Shown piece after piece: positions 35,493-44,447 of a stretch of 64,000 nucleotides of DNA; positions within the stretch are counted from its first letter, which is position 1, and each line of letters begins with the position of its first letter. This DNA comes from Treponema vincentii F0403. Lineage in GTDB: Bacteria > Spirochaetota > Spirochaetia > Treponematales > Treponemataceae. The position numbers were made by a program, and so were the translations under genes. The DNA lies in contig NZ_KE332512.1 of NCBI RefSeq assembly GCF_000412995.1, positions 1,123,847-1,187,846 of the forward strand. Direction: 5' to 3'. The notes under the pieces were generated by a model. The model worked only from the letters and a program-made list of their open reading frames with translations, was not told where the DNA came from and ran no database searches.

Positions 35493-36692
35493 ATGGCCTT
35501 GATTATGGATCCGTACATTACAAAGCTCAATAGTTTGGGCTTTAAGAAGATGTACAACAATGACTTTTTCCTGACATGGGAAAAAACCTTCGATGAAATT
35601 CTTGCGACATGGACGGTAGCCGATGCGCTGCGCACCTTGCGGGAAGCTAACATTTCCACCAAGATTTTTGAAAGCGGCCTCGGAATTTCGCTGTTCCGCG
35701 ATAACTCAACCCGTACTCGGTTCAGCTTTGCGTCTGCTTGTAACCTGCTCGGTTTGGAAGTACAGGATTTGGACGAAGGAAAGTCTCAAATTGCCCACGG
35801 AGAAACCGTCCGCGAAACTGCTAATATGGTTTCGTTTATGGCGGACGTTATCGGTATCCGCGACGATATGTACATCGGTAAGGGCAATACCTATATGCAC
35901 ACCTTTATGGATGCGGTTGCCGAAGGCAATAGGGACGGCGTACTTGAACAGCGCCCTACCCTCGTCAATCTGCAGTGCGATATAGACCACCCCACACAGA
36001 TTATGGCGGACACGCTCCATATCATCCATGAATTCGGCGGACTTGAAAACTTGAAAGGCAAGAAAATCGCTATGACATGGGCATATTCACCCTCTTACGG
36101 AAAACCGCTTTCCGTTCCGCAGGGCGCAATCGGCTTGTTCTCCCGCTTGGGCATGGACGTTGTACTTGCACATCCGGAAGGATACGAGATTATGCCTGAG
36201 GTTGAAGAAGTCGCAAAGAAGCAGTCCAAGGCATCGGGCGGTTCCTTTACCAAGACCAACAGCATGAAGGAAGCATTTAAGAATGCCGATATCGTGTATC
36301 CCAAGAGCTGGGCGCCCTTTACTGCAATGGAAAAACGGACGAACCTTTACGGCGCAGGCGACTTTGACGGCATCAAAACCCTCGAAAAAGAACTGCTCGC
36401 ACAGAACGGTAACCACAAGGATTGGGAATGTACCGAAGATATGATGAAGCTGACCAAAGACGGTAAAGCACTCTACCTCCACTGCTTACCGGCGGATATT
36501 ACCGGTGTCAGCTGCAAAGAAGGCGAAGTTGCCGGTTCGGTGTTCGACCGCTACCGTATACCGCTTTACAAGCAGGCAAGCTTTAAGCCGTACATCATCG
36601 CCGCAATGATCTTCCTTGCAAAAGTACGCTATCCGCAGCTTACCCTTGAAGAACTGGAAAAGCGGGCAACGCTCCGCCATACCGGAAGATAA
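35493..36692 (+). CDS. ygeW: YgeW knotted carbamoyltransferase
   Basis: This 399-residue protein matches YgeW, a carbamoyltransferase homologue. It shows the carbamoyl-phosphate motif FRDNSTRTRFSF (about 69-80), HPTQIMAD and HCLPAD, with the longer N-terminal part typical of YgeW. The second substrate is unknown; the family is linked to purine/ureide catabolism, where it may handle carbamoyl groups released from oxamate- or urea-type intermediates. GGAG is 6 nt before the ATG. A strong terminator follows. Confidence 0.9.
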   Translation: MALIMDPYITKLNSLGFKKMYNNDFFLTWEKTFDEILATWTVADALRTLREANISTKIFESGLGISLFRDNSTRTRFSFASACNLLGLEVQDLDEGKSQIAHGETVRETANMVSFMADVIGIRDDMYIGKGNTYMHTFMDAVAEGNRDGVLEQRPTLVNLQCDIDHPTQIMADTLHIIHEFGGLENLKGKKIAMTWAYSPSYGKPLSVPQGAIGLFSRLGMDVVLAHPEGYEIMPEVEEVAKKQSKASGGSFTKTNSMKEAFKNADIVYPKSWAPFTAMEKRTNLYGAGDFDGIKTLEKELLAQNGNHKDWECTEDMMKLTKDGKALYLHCLPADITGVSCKEGEVAGSVFDRYRIPLYKQASFKPYIIAAMIFLAKVRYPQLTLEELEKRATLRHTGR

Positions 36693-36703
36693 CATCTAAA
36701 GGG

Positions 36704-36754
36704 AACGGGGCTGTCCCGAAAGTAATTGACTTTTAGGGCAGCCCCGTTTTTTTT
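36704..36754 (+). terminator. Rho-independent terminator of ygeYW
   Basis: AACGGGGCTGTCC (36704-36716) pairs with GGCAGCCCCGTT (36737-36748), with one bulge, and eight T residues follow. Confidence 0.85.
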
Positions 36755-36837
36755 AGTATTTAAAAAAACGATAGACTTTTTTCTTTCGATCTGACTGCCT
36801 AACTGCGACGCAGCCGATAGCCCTTCCGCATAAAATT

Positions 36838-36846
36838 TGATAATAT
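36838..36846 (+). promoter_or_regulatory. Extended -10 element before the lone permease
   Basis: TGATAATAT ends 7 nt before the ATG at 36854, and no Shine-Dalgarno sequence is present. No good -35 box is visible. If real, the message is leaderless. Confidence 0.4.
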
Positions 36847-36853
36847 AACCGCT

Positions 36854-37657
36854 ATGTTGAAATACGCTTTTATGCAGAATGCCTTTATCGTATCGTTCTT
36901 TATCGGTATTCTCTGCCCATTGATCGGCATTTTTCTTGTGTTACGGCGGTATTCGCTTATCGGCGACACTCTTGCGCATGCCTCTCTGACGGGGATTACG
37001 CTTGGGTTGGTTACCGGCGTTAATCCCATACTCGGTGCGTTCACATTTACCTCTGCAGCGGGAGCGCTCATCGAAGCGCTGCGCAGCTATTTTAAAGAAT
37101 ACAGCGACCTCATTCTTTCCATCGTTCTTTCGCTTAGCGTCGGTATCGCCATCACCCTGATGAGTTCGGGGCTCATACGTACCAACGCGGAAGCCTATTT
37201 ATTCGGGAGTATCTTAACGGTTTCGACCTCCGATGTTATCACTGTTATCGCATTGAGCTTTTTTGCCGTCGCCGTATTGGCAGTGCTGTACCATAAGCTT
37301 CTTTATATAACGCTTGATGAGGACATCGCGTATGTTATCGGAATCCGCGTTAAGACAATCAATTACATTTTTTCGGTTTTAGTAGCGGCGACAATCGCCG
37401 TTTCCATTAAGATAGTGGGGATTTTGGTGCTCAGCTCGATGATTGCTCTACCGGTTGCAGCCGCGCTGCAGCTGCACACGGGATTCAAGCGGACGGTATT
37501 TTTTTCAATCTGCTTCGGCATCGCGGATATTATGCTCGGCCTTATCTGTTCGTATTATTTAAACGTAGCCCCCGGCGGCTTTACCGCGCTTATTTCCGTT
37601 TTTATGCTGTTGCTGGTGCTGATTATAAAAAAGCTGCGGAGCTATAGGCGGCGCTAA
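36854..37657 (+). CDS. ABC metal-type permease (ZnuB/TroC family), lone
   Basis: This 267-residue membrane protein matches the permease family of zinc/manganese/iron ABC importers: CPLIGIFLVLRRYSLIGDTLAHASLTG near the N-terminus, given here as LIGDTLAHASLTGI, and VVGILVLSSM-like text (KIVGILVLSSMIALPVAAA) with eight or nine helices. Neither the ATPase nor the binding protein is next to it; ygeW ends 162 nt upstream and a restriction-modification pair follows. Either partners are encoded elsewhere or the cluster has been broken. The metal is not predictable. Confidence 0.87.
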   Translation: MLKYAFMQNAFIVSFFIGILCPLIGIFLVLRRYSLIGDTLAHASLTGITLGLVTGVNPILGAFTFTSAAGALIEALRSYFKEYSDLILSIVLSLSVGIAITLMSSGLIRTNAEAYLFGSILTVSTSDVITVIALSFFAVAVLAVLYHKLLYITLDEDIAYVIGIRVKTINYIFSVLVAATIAVSIKIVGILVLSSMIALPVAAALQLHTGFKRTVFFSICFGIADIMLGLICSYYLNVAPGGFTALISVFMLLLVLIIKKLRSYRRR

Positions 37658-37761
37658 CAACCATTAATAAACCTTGTTGGACGGATGTTGCTATCGCAAC
37701 GCTAGTAAATAAATATATTGAATTTTAGGTTGAAATATAATATAAAGAATCAGGGGTATAT

Positions 37762-38442
37762 ATGACTATTGATGAATTCCAAATATTATTTAATAAAATA
37801 AAATCTATGGGCTTTATTAAAAGCACTCGAAATGGCCCTACTGGAATTGGTCACACATTGGAAACATACCTTGGACTTGCAGAGAATAATTATGCAAATC
37901 CTGATATTGCAGGCGCAGAGTTAAAAGCTCATAGAGCGACAAGTAATAATCTTATCACACTTTTTACATTTAATAATAAAGCATGGAAAATGCCACCGTT
38001 AGATGCTGTCAAAAAATACGGCAGTTTAGATAAAAATGGACGGCAAGGATTATATTATACAATGTCATTAAAGCCAAATAGTGTAGGACTTTTTTTATAT
38101 GTAGATGAGAGTGCTATTTCTGTGCGGCATATATCTGGTGAAATTATTGCTATATGGAAATTAGAAGATATTGCAAAAAGATTTTTACAAAAGCTACCGG
38201 CATTGATTTTTGTTTCAGCTGAGACTGAAGAACGTGATGGTATAGAATATTTTCGTTTTTTTAGAGCACAGTTGATGAAAGGAACATCACCAGACTTACT
38301 TGGAAACCAATTTAGGCAAGAAAATATATTAGTTGACTTGCGATTGCATGATAAAGGTACTATGGCACGAAATCATGGTACAGGATTTCGTACATACGAA
38401 AACAAACTACCATGTTTATTTGAAAGTATAAAGGATTTATGA
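37762..38442 (+). CDS. Type II restriction endonuclease, MvaI/BcnI family
   Basis: This 226-residue protein resembles MvaI and BcnI, monomeric enzymes that cut CCWGG or CCSGG: an N-terminal GPTGIGHTLETYLGL segment and an AGAELKAHR motif (acidic, Glu-x-Lys catalytic pattern). The neighbour is a DNA methyltransferase. The exact site recognised cannot be read from sequence. It is strongly AT-rich compared with flanking genes, a sign of horizontal transfer. AGGGG precedes the ATG by 6 nt and a TATAAT box lies at 37736-37741. Confidence 0.85.
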   Translation: MTIDEFQILFNKIKSMGFIKSTRNGPTGIGHTLETYLGLAENNYANPDIAGAELKAHRATSNNLITLFTFNNKAWKMPPLDAVKKYGSLDKNGRQGLYYTMSLKPNSVGLFLYVDESAISVRHISGEIIAIWKLEDIAKRFLQKLPALIFVSAETEERDGIEYFRFFRAQLMKGTSPDLLGNQFRQENILVDLRLHDKGTMARNHGTGFRTYENKLPCLFESIKDL

Positions 38443-39668
38443 TGTATAAAGTTATTAGAAATGATAAATATGATTTTGTAGGCAGTTCATACTCTGATGC
38501 ATATCCGAATTTACATAAGTATCCGGCTACAATGTTGCCACAAATTGGGATAGATTTATTTAAAGAATTTAATATAAAAGCAAATAGTTTATTAGATCCA
38601 TATTGTGGTTCAGGCTCGTCTTTCACCGTCGGATTAGACAGAGGTGTTAAAGAGATGTATGGATTTGATCTAAATCCTCTTGCAGTACTTATTTCAAAAG
38701 CAAAATTTACGAAACTGGTCCCTGAAAAAATTGAATCGATTAGAAAAGATTTGCGGTACAAAGTATATGACTTTATAAAATATGAGAAAAATATTATAGA
38801 TATAGAAGTACCTCAATTTTTTAATATAGACTTTTGGTTTTCTAAAAACACTTCTAAAAGTTTGACAGTTTTAAAAAAATTTATTGATAAAATTGAATTA
38901 GAATACAGAAGGCTCTTTTTATTACCATTTTCTGAAACAGCCAGAGAGTGTTCGTATACAAGAAATAATGAGTTTAAGTTATATAAAATGCGGGAAAAAG
39001 ATGTTCTTTCTTTTAATCCCGATGTATATGCAATGTATTTTTATAAATTACAAGTTATATCACATATATATGTGGCATATTATCTGCCTAAGCTTAATAA
39101 TATAGAGACAATTGAAATAAAGAATGGTTGTTTCTATGGAGATGATAAAAAATTTGATGTTGTCTTAACAAGTCCTCCGTATGGTGATAGCAAAACAACC
39201 GTTGCTTATGGCCAGTTTTCTTTTTTTGGTAATCAATGGATTGGTGTAAAAGATGCACGTAAAGTTGATAATATGCTGATGGGCGGGACAACTGTAAAAG
39301 ACCTCTATTCAAAAGGAATAATGAAAAATTATATTTGTGAAATAGCGAAAAAATCAAAAAAGCGTGCTTTGGAAGTTTCATCATTTTATTTTGATTTAGA
39401 AAAATCAATTAAGTTTGTTGCAAAAAGTATAAATAGAAAAGGAAAAGCAATTTACGTTGTTGGAAATAGGTGTGTAAAAGATATTCAACTCCCTACCGAT
39501 CAATTTGTTGCAGAGCAGTTTGAATATAATGGATTTAAACATTGTACAACATATGAGCGACTGCTAGGAAATAAATCAATGCCATTGAAAAACTCTCCAA
39601 CAAATATTGCAGGTCAACGCAAAGGAACAATGACTAAAGAATATATAGTTGTATGTGAAAAGTACTAG
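38439..39668 (+). CDS. DNA (probably N4-cytosine) methyltransferase
   Basis: This 409-residue enzyme has the SAM-binding motif LLDPYCGSGSSFTVG (about 58-72), followed by GFDLNP, and the catalytic motif LTSPPYGD (about 244-251), the S/TPPY form of N4-cytosine and N6-adenine methylases. Order (motif I first, then IV) suggests the beta-type circular arrangement. It overlaps the endonuclease gene by 4 nt (ATGA), so it should protect that enzyme's site; N4-methylcytosine fits MvaI/BcnI systems. It shares the AT-rich composition of its partner. Its stop lies 4 nt from the convergent era gene. Confidence 0.88.
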   Translation: MMYKVIRNDKYDFVGSSYSDAYPNLHKYPATMLPQIGIDLFKEFNIKANSLLDPYCGSGSSFTVGLDRGVKEMYGFDLNPLAVLISKAKFTKLVPEKIESIRKDLRYKVYDFIKYEKNIIDIEVPQFFNIDFWFSKNTSKSLTVLKKFIDKIELEYRRLFLLPFSETARECSYTRNNEFKLYKMREKDVLSFNPDVYAMYFYKLQVISHIYVAYYLPKLNNIETIEIKNGCFYGDDKKFDVVLTSPPYGDSKTTVAYGQFSFFGNQWIGVKDARKVDNMLMGGTTVKDLYSKGIMKNYICEIAKKSKKRALEVSSFYFDLEKSIKFVAKSINRKGKAIYVVGNRCVKDIQLPTDQFVAEQFEYNGFKHCTTYERLLGNKSMPLKNSPTNIAGQRKGTMTKEYIVVCEKY

Positions 39669-39672
39669 CCCC

Positions 39673-40575
39673 CTACTCTTGCAACACAGCTTGCAGCACC
39701 CGGTCTTTTTGGCGCCAATTTTTATCGACGCGCACCTGTAAATCGAGCTGCACCCGATAGGGGAAGATTTTCCGAAGTTCTTTTTGGGATTCCACCCTGA
39801 TTGCCTTAATGAGCGCCGCACCTTTGCCGATAACCATAGCCTTTTGACTTTCCCGCTCTACGCACAAAAAGGCGCGGACAAAAAGCTCCTTGCCGTTCTT
39901 CTTCATCTCCATATCCTGAATATCAACATACAGCGCATGGGGAATTTCTTCATAGAGGCGGCTGATCGCCTGCCCGCGGATAATTTCGGCAATGCGGAAA
40001 TCCACCGGCTGGTCGGTATAAAAGTCTTCGGGATACAAAAGGTCGCCTTCGGGCAGGAGAGAAAACAGCTCGGCGAGCACGGGCTCAAGCCCCGTCTTTT
40101 CCTGCGCGGAAAGCTCGAAAATCCGATCCTGCGGCAGATCGGGTAATGTCTGCATAAGGCTGATACGAGTTTGACCCGGCCGCGCAGCCGGACTGTCGGT
40201 TTTGTTAATACCGGCAATTACGCGGTTCTGTTTATCTTTCAGTAATGCGCAGATAGCAAGTTCTTCTTCCCCGAACGGGCGCGCCGCATCGATAAGATAC
40301 AACACCGCCTCAGCTTCTTGCAGACGGTTTTCCGCAATGAGCTGCATACGGCGGTTTATTTTTTTTTCACTGATATGATAGCCGGGCGTATCAATAAAGA
40401 TGATTTGCCCCTGCTCCGCCGTGAGGATGCCGCGGACGGAGCTGCGCGTGGTCTGCGGCAGTGCCGAAACAATCGACACTGTTCCGCCGCAGACGCTGTT
40501 TAGAAATGTTGATTTCCCGGCGGAGGGGCGTCCGATAATACAGACAACGCCGCTCCGCATTGGTTTATCCGGCAC
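39673..40575 (-). CDS. era: GTPase Era
   Basis: This 300-residue protein has the Era pattern: G1 GRPSAGKST, G2 TT in PQTTRSSVRG, G3 DTPGYH, G4 NKTD, and a C-terminal KH domain (KAMVIGKGAALIKAIRVESQKELRKIF region). Era binds the 3' end of 16S rRNA and helps 30S maturation. It follows rnfB by 15 nt and is likely cotranscribed with the rnf operon. Confidence 0.95.
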   Translation of the reverse strand: MPDKPMRSGVVCIIGRPSAGKSTFLNSVCGGTVSIVSALPQTTRSSVRGILTAEQGQIIFIDTPGYHISEKKINRRMQLIAENRLQEAEAVLYLIDAARPFGEEELAICALLKDKQNRVIAGINKTDSPAARPGQTRISLMQTLPDLPQDRIFELSAQEKTGLEPVLAELFSLLPEGDLLYPEDFYTDQPVDFRIAEIIRGQAISRLYEEIPHALYVDIQDMEMKKNGKELFVRAFLCVERESQKAMVIGKGAALIKAIRVESQKELRKIFPYRVQLDLQVRVDKNWRQKDRVLQAVLQE

Positions 40576-40590
40576 GTTTGCTACCGCTGC

Positions 40591-41433
40591 CTAGCTCGCT
40601 TGGCACGCGCTGCAGGGAGACTGCACGGCAATCTTATCTTCTACTAAGGCAAGTACCTTGGTCGGGCAGCCTTTGATACAGATACCGCAGGAATCGCAAA
40701 GTTCGTAATTAACTTCCGGAATACCGTTGATAACTTTTATCGCACCTGTGGGACAATTCTTTTCGCACTTCATACACTTGATGCAGCCGCGTTTACAGTT
40801 TTTCATAATAACGGCTTTTCTAGGATTGCGACATGAACAAAGCGCAATGGAACCTTTCCGGGTCGTCGGCACGGTAGTCAAAATATGCTGGGGACAAGCT
40901 GCAACGCAAACGGCGCAACCGGTGCACTTTTCGTAATCTACGTGCGGAATACCATCCGCTTCAACGTGAATGGCATCGAAAGGACACGCCATTTCGCAGT
41001 CGCCAAGTCCGATACAGCCCCAATCGCATTCCCGCAATCCGTTTACCGAAATCTTTGCGGCGCGGCACGTCTTAACACCGACATAATCAGCCTTTTCTTT
41101 GCACACGTCGTGCGAACCTTGGCACAGCAGCACCGCAACCTTTGCATCGGCCGATGCGGAAACACCCATAATAGCGCCAACCTTTGCCGCAACGGGACCC
41201 GCACCGACGGAACAGCCATTTACCGGCGCATTACCGCTTGCAACCGCTGCCGCAAAACCGTCGCAGCCCGGGAAACCGCAGGCGCCGCAGTTAGCGCCCG
41301 GAAGCACTTCACGAATTTTTGCCACCGTTTCATCAGGGGCAACATAAAACAGCTTTTTAAAAAATCCTAGTAAAAAGCCTATTGCTACGGACAATACCAG
41401 CGAAACAATAAGCGTTAAAATGATTATTTGCAT
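40591..41433 (-). CDS. rnfB: Rnf complex subunit RnfB
   Basis: This 280-residue protein has an N-terminal membrane helix, an Fe-S domain with GANCGACGFPGCDGFA, and several C-terminal ferredoxin-type clusters (CTGCAVCVAACP, CIKCMKCEKNCP, CDSCGICIKGCP, plus a diverged CDWGCIGLGDCEMACP). It is the entry point for electrons from reduced ferredoxin into Rnf. It is the last of the six rnf genes and ends with a Cys-containing tail (PCSACQ). Confidence 0.95.
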   Translation of the reverse strand: MQIIILTLIVSLVLSVAIGFLLGFFKKLFYVAPDETVAKIREVLPGANCGACGFPGCDGFAAAVASGNAPVNGCSVGAGPVAAKVGAIMGVSASADAKVAVLLCQGSHDVCKEKADYVGVKTCRAAKISVNGLRECDWGCIGLGDCEMACPFDAIHVEADGIPHVDYEKCTGCAVCVAACPQHILTTVPTTRKGSIALCSCRNPRKAVIMKNCKRGCIKCMKCEKNCPTGAIKVINGIPEVNYELCDSCGICIKGCPTKVLALVEDKIAVQSPCSACQAS

Positions 41434-41448
41434 ACTCTTTCCACTCCT

Positions 41449-42021
41449 TTAAATCATGCCGGCAAAACCGCCGAATGCCAACGACAACAGCGCTGCAGCG
41501 ATAAACAGGATGGGAGTACCCTTGAGGTACTTAGGTATCGGAGCAATATCGATGCGTTCACGTAAACCGGCAAACAATACCATTGCCAACAGATAGCTGA
41601 GCGCAACACCGATTGAATATACCATCGATTGGATAAAGGTATAGTCGGCAGCGATAACATCGAGCGTAACCGCTAAAATAGCGCAGTTCGTGGTGATCAG
41701 CGGAAGATACACACCCATCGCCGAATATAGCGCAGGTGCAGACTTCTTCAAGTAGAATTCTACCAGCTGAACCAAACTCGCAATAACCAAGATAAAGAGC
41801 AAGGTTTGCAAAAAGCCGAGGTTGTACGGTGCAAGAACCAATTTGTAAAGCGGATAGGTAGCGGCAGTTGCAATAACCGTAACAAAGAGAACCGCCCATC
41901 CCATACCGGTAGATTTCTTAACATCGGATGTCATACCGATAAACGAACACAACGCAAGGAAGCGGATAAAAACGATATTCTTAACAAATACCGCAGCAAG
42001 AAAAATCTTAAACAGTTCCAT
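41449..42021 (-). CDS. rnfA: Rnf complex subunit RnfA
   Basis: This 190-residue, six-helix protein has the RnfA/NqrE signatures NIVFIRFLALC (about 15-25) and PLITTNCAIL (about 106-115), whose Cys residues hold the buried Fe-S cluster with RnfE. It is 2 nt from rnfE and 15 nt from rnfB. Confidence 0.95.
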   Translation of the reverse strand: MELFKIFLAAVFVKNIVFIRFLALCSFIGMTSDVKKSTGMGWAVLFVTVIATAATYPLYKLVLAPYNLGFLQTLLFILVIASLVQLVEFYLKKSAPALYSAMGVYLPLITTNCAILAVTLDVIAADYTFIQSMVYSIGVALSYLLAMVLFAGLRERIDIAPIPKYLKGTPILFIAAALLSLAFGGFAGMI

Positions 42022-42023
42022 TC

Positions 42024-42842
42024 TCAGTTCCCCTCCTTTGCAGGCGCCGCAGTAGCCGCAGATTCGTTTTTAGCTGCAGGCTCGATATTGGCAGTGGCAG
42101 CTTGTTTTTCCGCTTCAGCTTTTAATGCGGCTTCTTTTTGTGCTGCCTCTGCCTTGAGCGCGGCTTCTTTCGCCAGCTCAGCTTCCCGTAATGCTGCAGC
42201 CTCTTTCAGCGCCGCTTCTTTTAACGCGGCCGCTTTCCGTATTTTCCGCTGTTTGCGCTGATCCTGTATTAAATACGTTAAGGCAATCAGCAAGCCGAAT
42301 ACAAAGAAGCCTCCGGGAGAGTTTGCAAAGAACTTAATAAGGTAATCGTCCGGCAGCAGACGTACACCGAGCACGGTACCGCTTCCCAAAAGTTCACGGA
42401 TGGCGGACATCACAACCAAAACCCATGTAAAGCCCAAGCCCATACCTAAAGCATCAGCCATCGCTTTTATCGGCGACTCTTTTGAGGCAAAAGATTCGAC
42501 ACGTCCCATAATGATACAGTTTACAACGATAAGTTTAATGAAAATACCCATCGATTCGGAAAGCTCCGGTAAAAAAGCCTGCATCAAAAGGTCCACAATG
42601 GTAGTAAACGATGCGATAACAATAATAAAAATAGGAATACGGATATCATTCGGAATAAATTTCCGGAACATACTGATAATCATTTCGCTCAACACAATAA
42701 CGAAGGTCATTGCGAGCCCCATACCGATACCGTTCGCAACCGAGGTTGTAATAGCCAGTGCGGAACATAGTCCGATCATCAGCATAATCAGAGGGTTTTC
42801 TTTTACCAACCCGTTCGTAAAAATGCGTACATACTCTTTCAT
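42024..42842 (-). CDS. rnfE: Rnf complex subunit RnfE with Ala-rich extension
   Basis: The first 200 or so residues match RnfE/NqrD: NPLIMLMIGLCSALAITTS, LIVVNCIIMGRVESFA and six helices. After the last helix there is an extra tail of about 75 residues built from Ala, Lys and Glu in heptad-like runs (for example KEAALKEAAALREAELAKEA), probably a cytoplasmic charged helix. RnfE proteins normally end soon after the last helix, so the tail is unusual. It could pack against RnfB or RnfC, but that is speculation. Confidence 0.94.
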   Translation of the reverse strand: MKEYVRIFTNGLVKENPLIMLMIGLCSALAITTSVANGIGMGLAMTFVIVLSEMIISMFRKFIPNDIRIPIFIIVIASFTTIVDLLMQAFLPELSESMGIFIKLIVVNCIIMGRVESFASKESPIKAMADALGMGLGFTWVLVVMSAIRELLGSGTVLGVRLLPDDYLIKFFANSPGGFFVFGLLIALTYLIQDQRKQRKIRKAAALKEAALKEAAALREAELAKEAALKAEAAQKEAALKAEAEKQAATANIEPAAKNESAATAAPAKEGN

Positions 42843-42855
42843 AGCCGTTCTCCTC

Positions 42856-43434
42856 TTAATTTCCGCTGCCTGAGCTGCCGATACCTTGGCTGTTCATATA
42901 TGAAGAAGCGGCATCGACGGCAATTTTTACCATGCGGGTAACAGCGGTAGAGGTAATCGTCGCACCGGCAATCGCCTGAACATCGCTTCCCAGCGCAAAG
43001 GCGTCGGAGATAGGCTTATTACGGAACTGTCCGATGAACGGTTCATCCTTCGCTTTTGTTCCGATACCGGGTGAATCGGTTAAGACTAAAAACTGAATCA
43101 TCCTCAGTTTTCCTTCCATATCGATACCGGTAAGAATGGTTGCCTGATCATACGTATGGCCGCTTACCGTTACGATAACTCCTGCAGGTTTATCTCCGTT
43201 CAGTGCAAGAAAGGCATCGCCGAACGATACCTTATCAACCGATTTCGGCATTCCTTCGGTGATAGGACGGAAAGAATCCGCATCGGGGAAAATCGCTTGA
43301 AGTGCCAGCTTTGTTTTTGCTTCTTTTGCCGCGAGAATGCGGGGAGAGGTCAACATGTTAACCGCCGCAAGCGCAAGGCAGGCCACAACCGTATACAGCG
43401 CCAACGTAACGGATAATTTTATCATCTGTTTCAT
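42856..43434 (-). CDS. rnfG: Rnf complex subunit RnfG
   Basis: This 192-residue protein has one N-terminal membrane helix and an FMN-binding domain. The flavinylation motif is AGATITST (about 165-172), in which the Thr after the GAT sequence carries covalent FMN. It overlaps rnfD by 4 nt. Confidence 0.93.
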   Translation of the reverse strand: MKQMIKLSVTLALYTVVACLALAAVNMLTSPRILAAKEAKTKLALQAIFPDADSFRPITEGMPKSVDKVSFGDAFLALNGDKPAGVIVTVSGHTYDQATILTGIDMEGKLRMIQFLVLTDSPGIGTKAKDEPFIGQFRNKPISDAFALGSDVQAIAGATITSTAVTRMVKIAVDAASSYMNSQGIGSSGSGN

Positions 43435-44444
43435 TTTGCACCCTCCTTGGCAGGCTTAACGGGCTTTACATATCCGTATTTTTTCTGAATCAGTTTATTT
43501 AAGAACGTAACAACAGAATTCATAATCAAAATACTGTACATAACGCCTTCCGGCATTCCGGCAAACAGACGCATCAAGGCGGTGATCAAACCGCAGCCCG
43601 CGCCGAAGATAATCTGCCCTTTAAAGGTTACCGGAGAGGTTGCATAGTCGGTGGCCATAAACACGGCGCCGAACAGCAAACCGCCGCTTAACAGCGTCAA
43701 AAGCGGATCGATGCCCGCAAGCCATGTTACCAGCACGGCCGTTACAATCATTGAAACCGGAATCTGCCATTCAATAACGCGGGTTACCAGCAAATAAACA
43801 AAACCGATAAGGATAAGCACCGCGCTTGACTCGCCGATACAGCCGCCGTGATCTCCTAAAAAGAGTTTCAGGTATACATCGCTCGAAGAAGATAACCCCA
43901 TCTTTTCTGCGATTGCTGCCGCGGTGGAAATACCGCCTTCCGACATTTTGAGGTACGAAAGCGGGGTGGCAGTACTCACTGCATCAAAACCGTGATGAGG
44001 AGCAACCCACGACGTCATCAAGCGTGAAAAACTGACAAAGGCAAACGCGCGACCTACCAACGCAGGGTTAAACGGGTTTGCGCCGAGTCCGCCGAAGAAT
44101 TCTTTTGCGACGACAATCGCAAAAATTGCGGAAACAACAACGATCCAGATAGGAATAAGCGGCGGCAGCACAAGCGCCAACAGCAAACCGGTTACGGCGG
44201 CGGAACAATCCTTTATGCGGATGTCCTTACCCATCACCTTTCTGAATGCGGCTTCGGCGCCGACTGCAACGGCTACGGAAACGATTATTCGGATAAGCGC
44301 CGGCACACCGTACAAATAAATACCGTACAGCGCAAGCGGAGCAAGCGCAATCAGTACGTGTATCATCAATTTTCTAGTGGTTACGGGACTCGCAATATGC
44401 GGCGCGGGGGAAAGATAAATTTCGTTTTTATCTGCTTCTGCCAT
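43431..44444 (-). CDS. rnfD: Rnf complex subunit RnfD
   Basis: This 337-residue multi-helix protein matches RnfD/NqrB. The STATPL motif (about 160-165) is where FMN is attached through Thr; LGANPFNPALVGRAF and FMATDYATSPVTFKG are family signatures. It moves electrons and, with its partners, ions across the membrane. It lies 3 nt after rnfC. Confidence 0.94.
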   Translation of the reverse strand: MAEADKNEIYLSPAPHIASPVTTRKLMIHVLIALAPLALYGIYLYGVPALIRIIVSVAVAVGAEAAFRKVMGKDIRIKDCSAAVTGLLLALVLPPLIPIWIVVVSAIFAIVVAKEFFGGLGANPFNPALVGRAFAFVSFSRLMTSWVAPHHGFDAVSTATPLSYLKMSEGGISTAAAIAEKMGLSSSSDVYLKLFLGDHGGCIGESSAVLILIGFVYLLVTRVIEWQIPVSMIVTAVLVTWLAGIDPLLTLLSGGLLFGAVFMATDYATSPVTFKGQIIFGAGCGLITALMRLFAGMPEGVMYSILIMNSVVTFLNKLIQKKYGYVKPVKPAKEGAK

Positions 44445-44447
44445 AGT

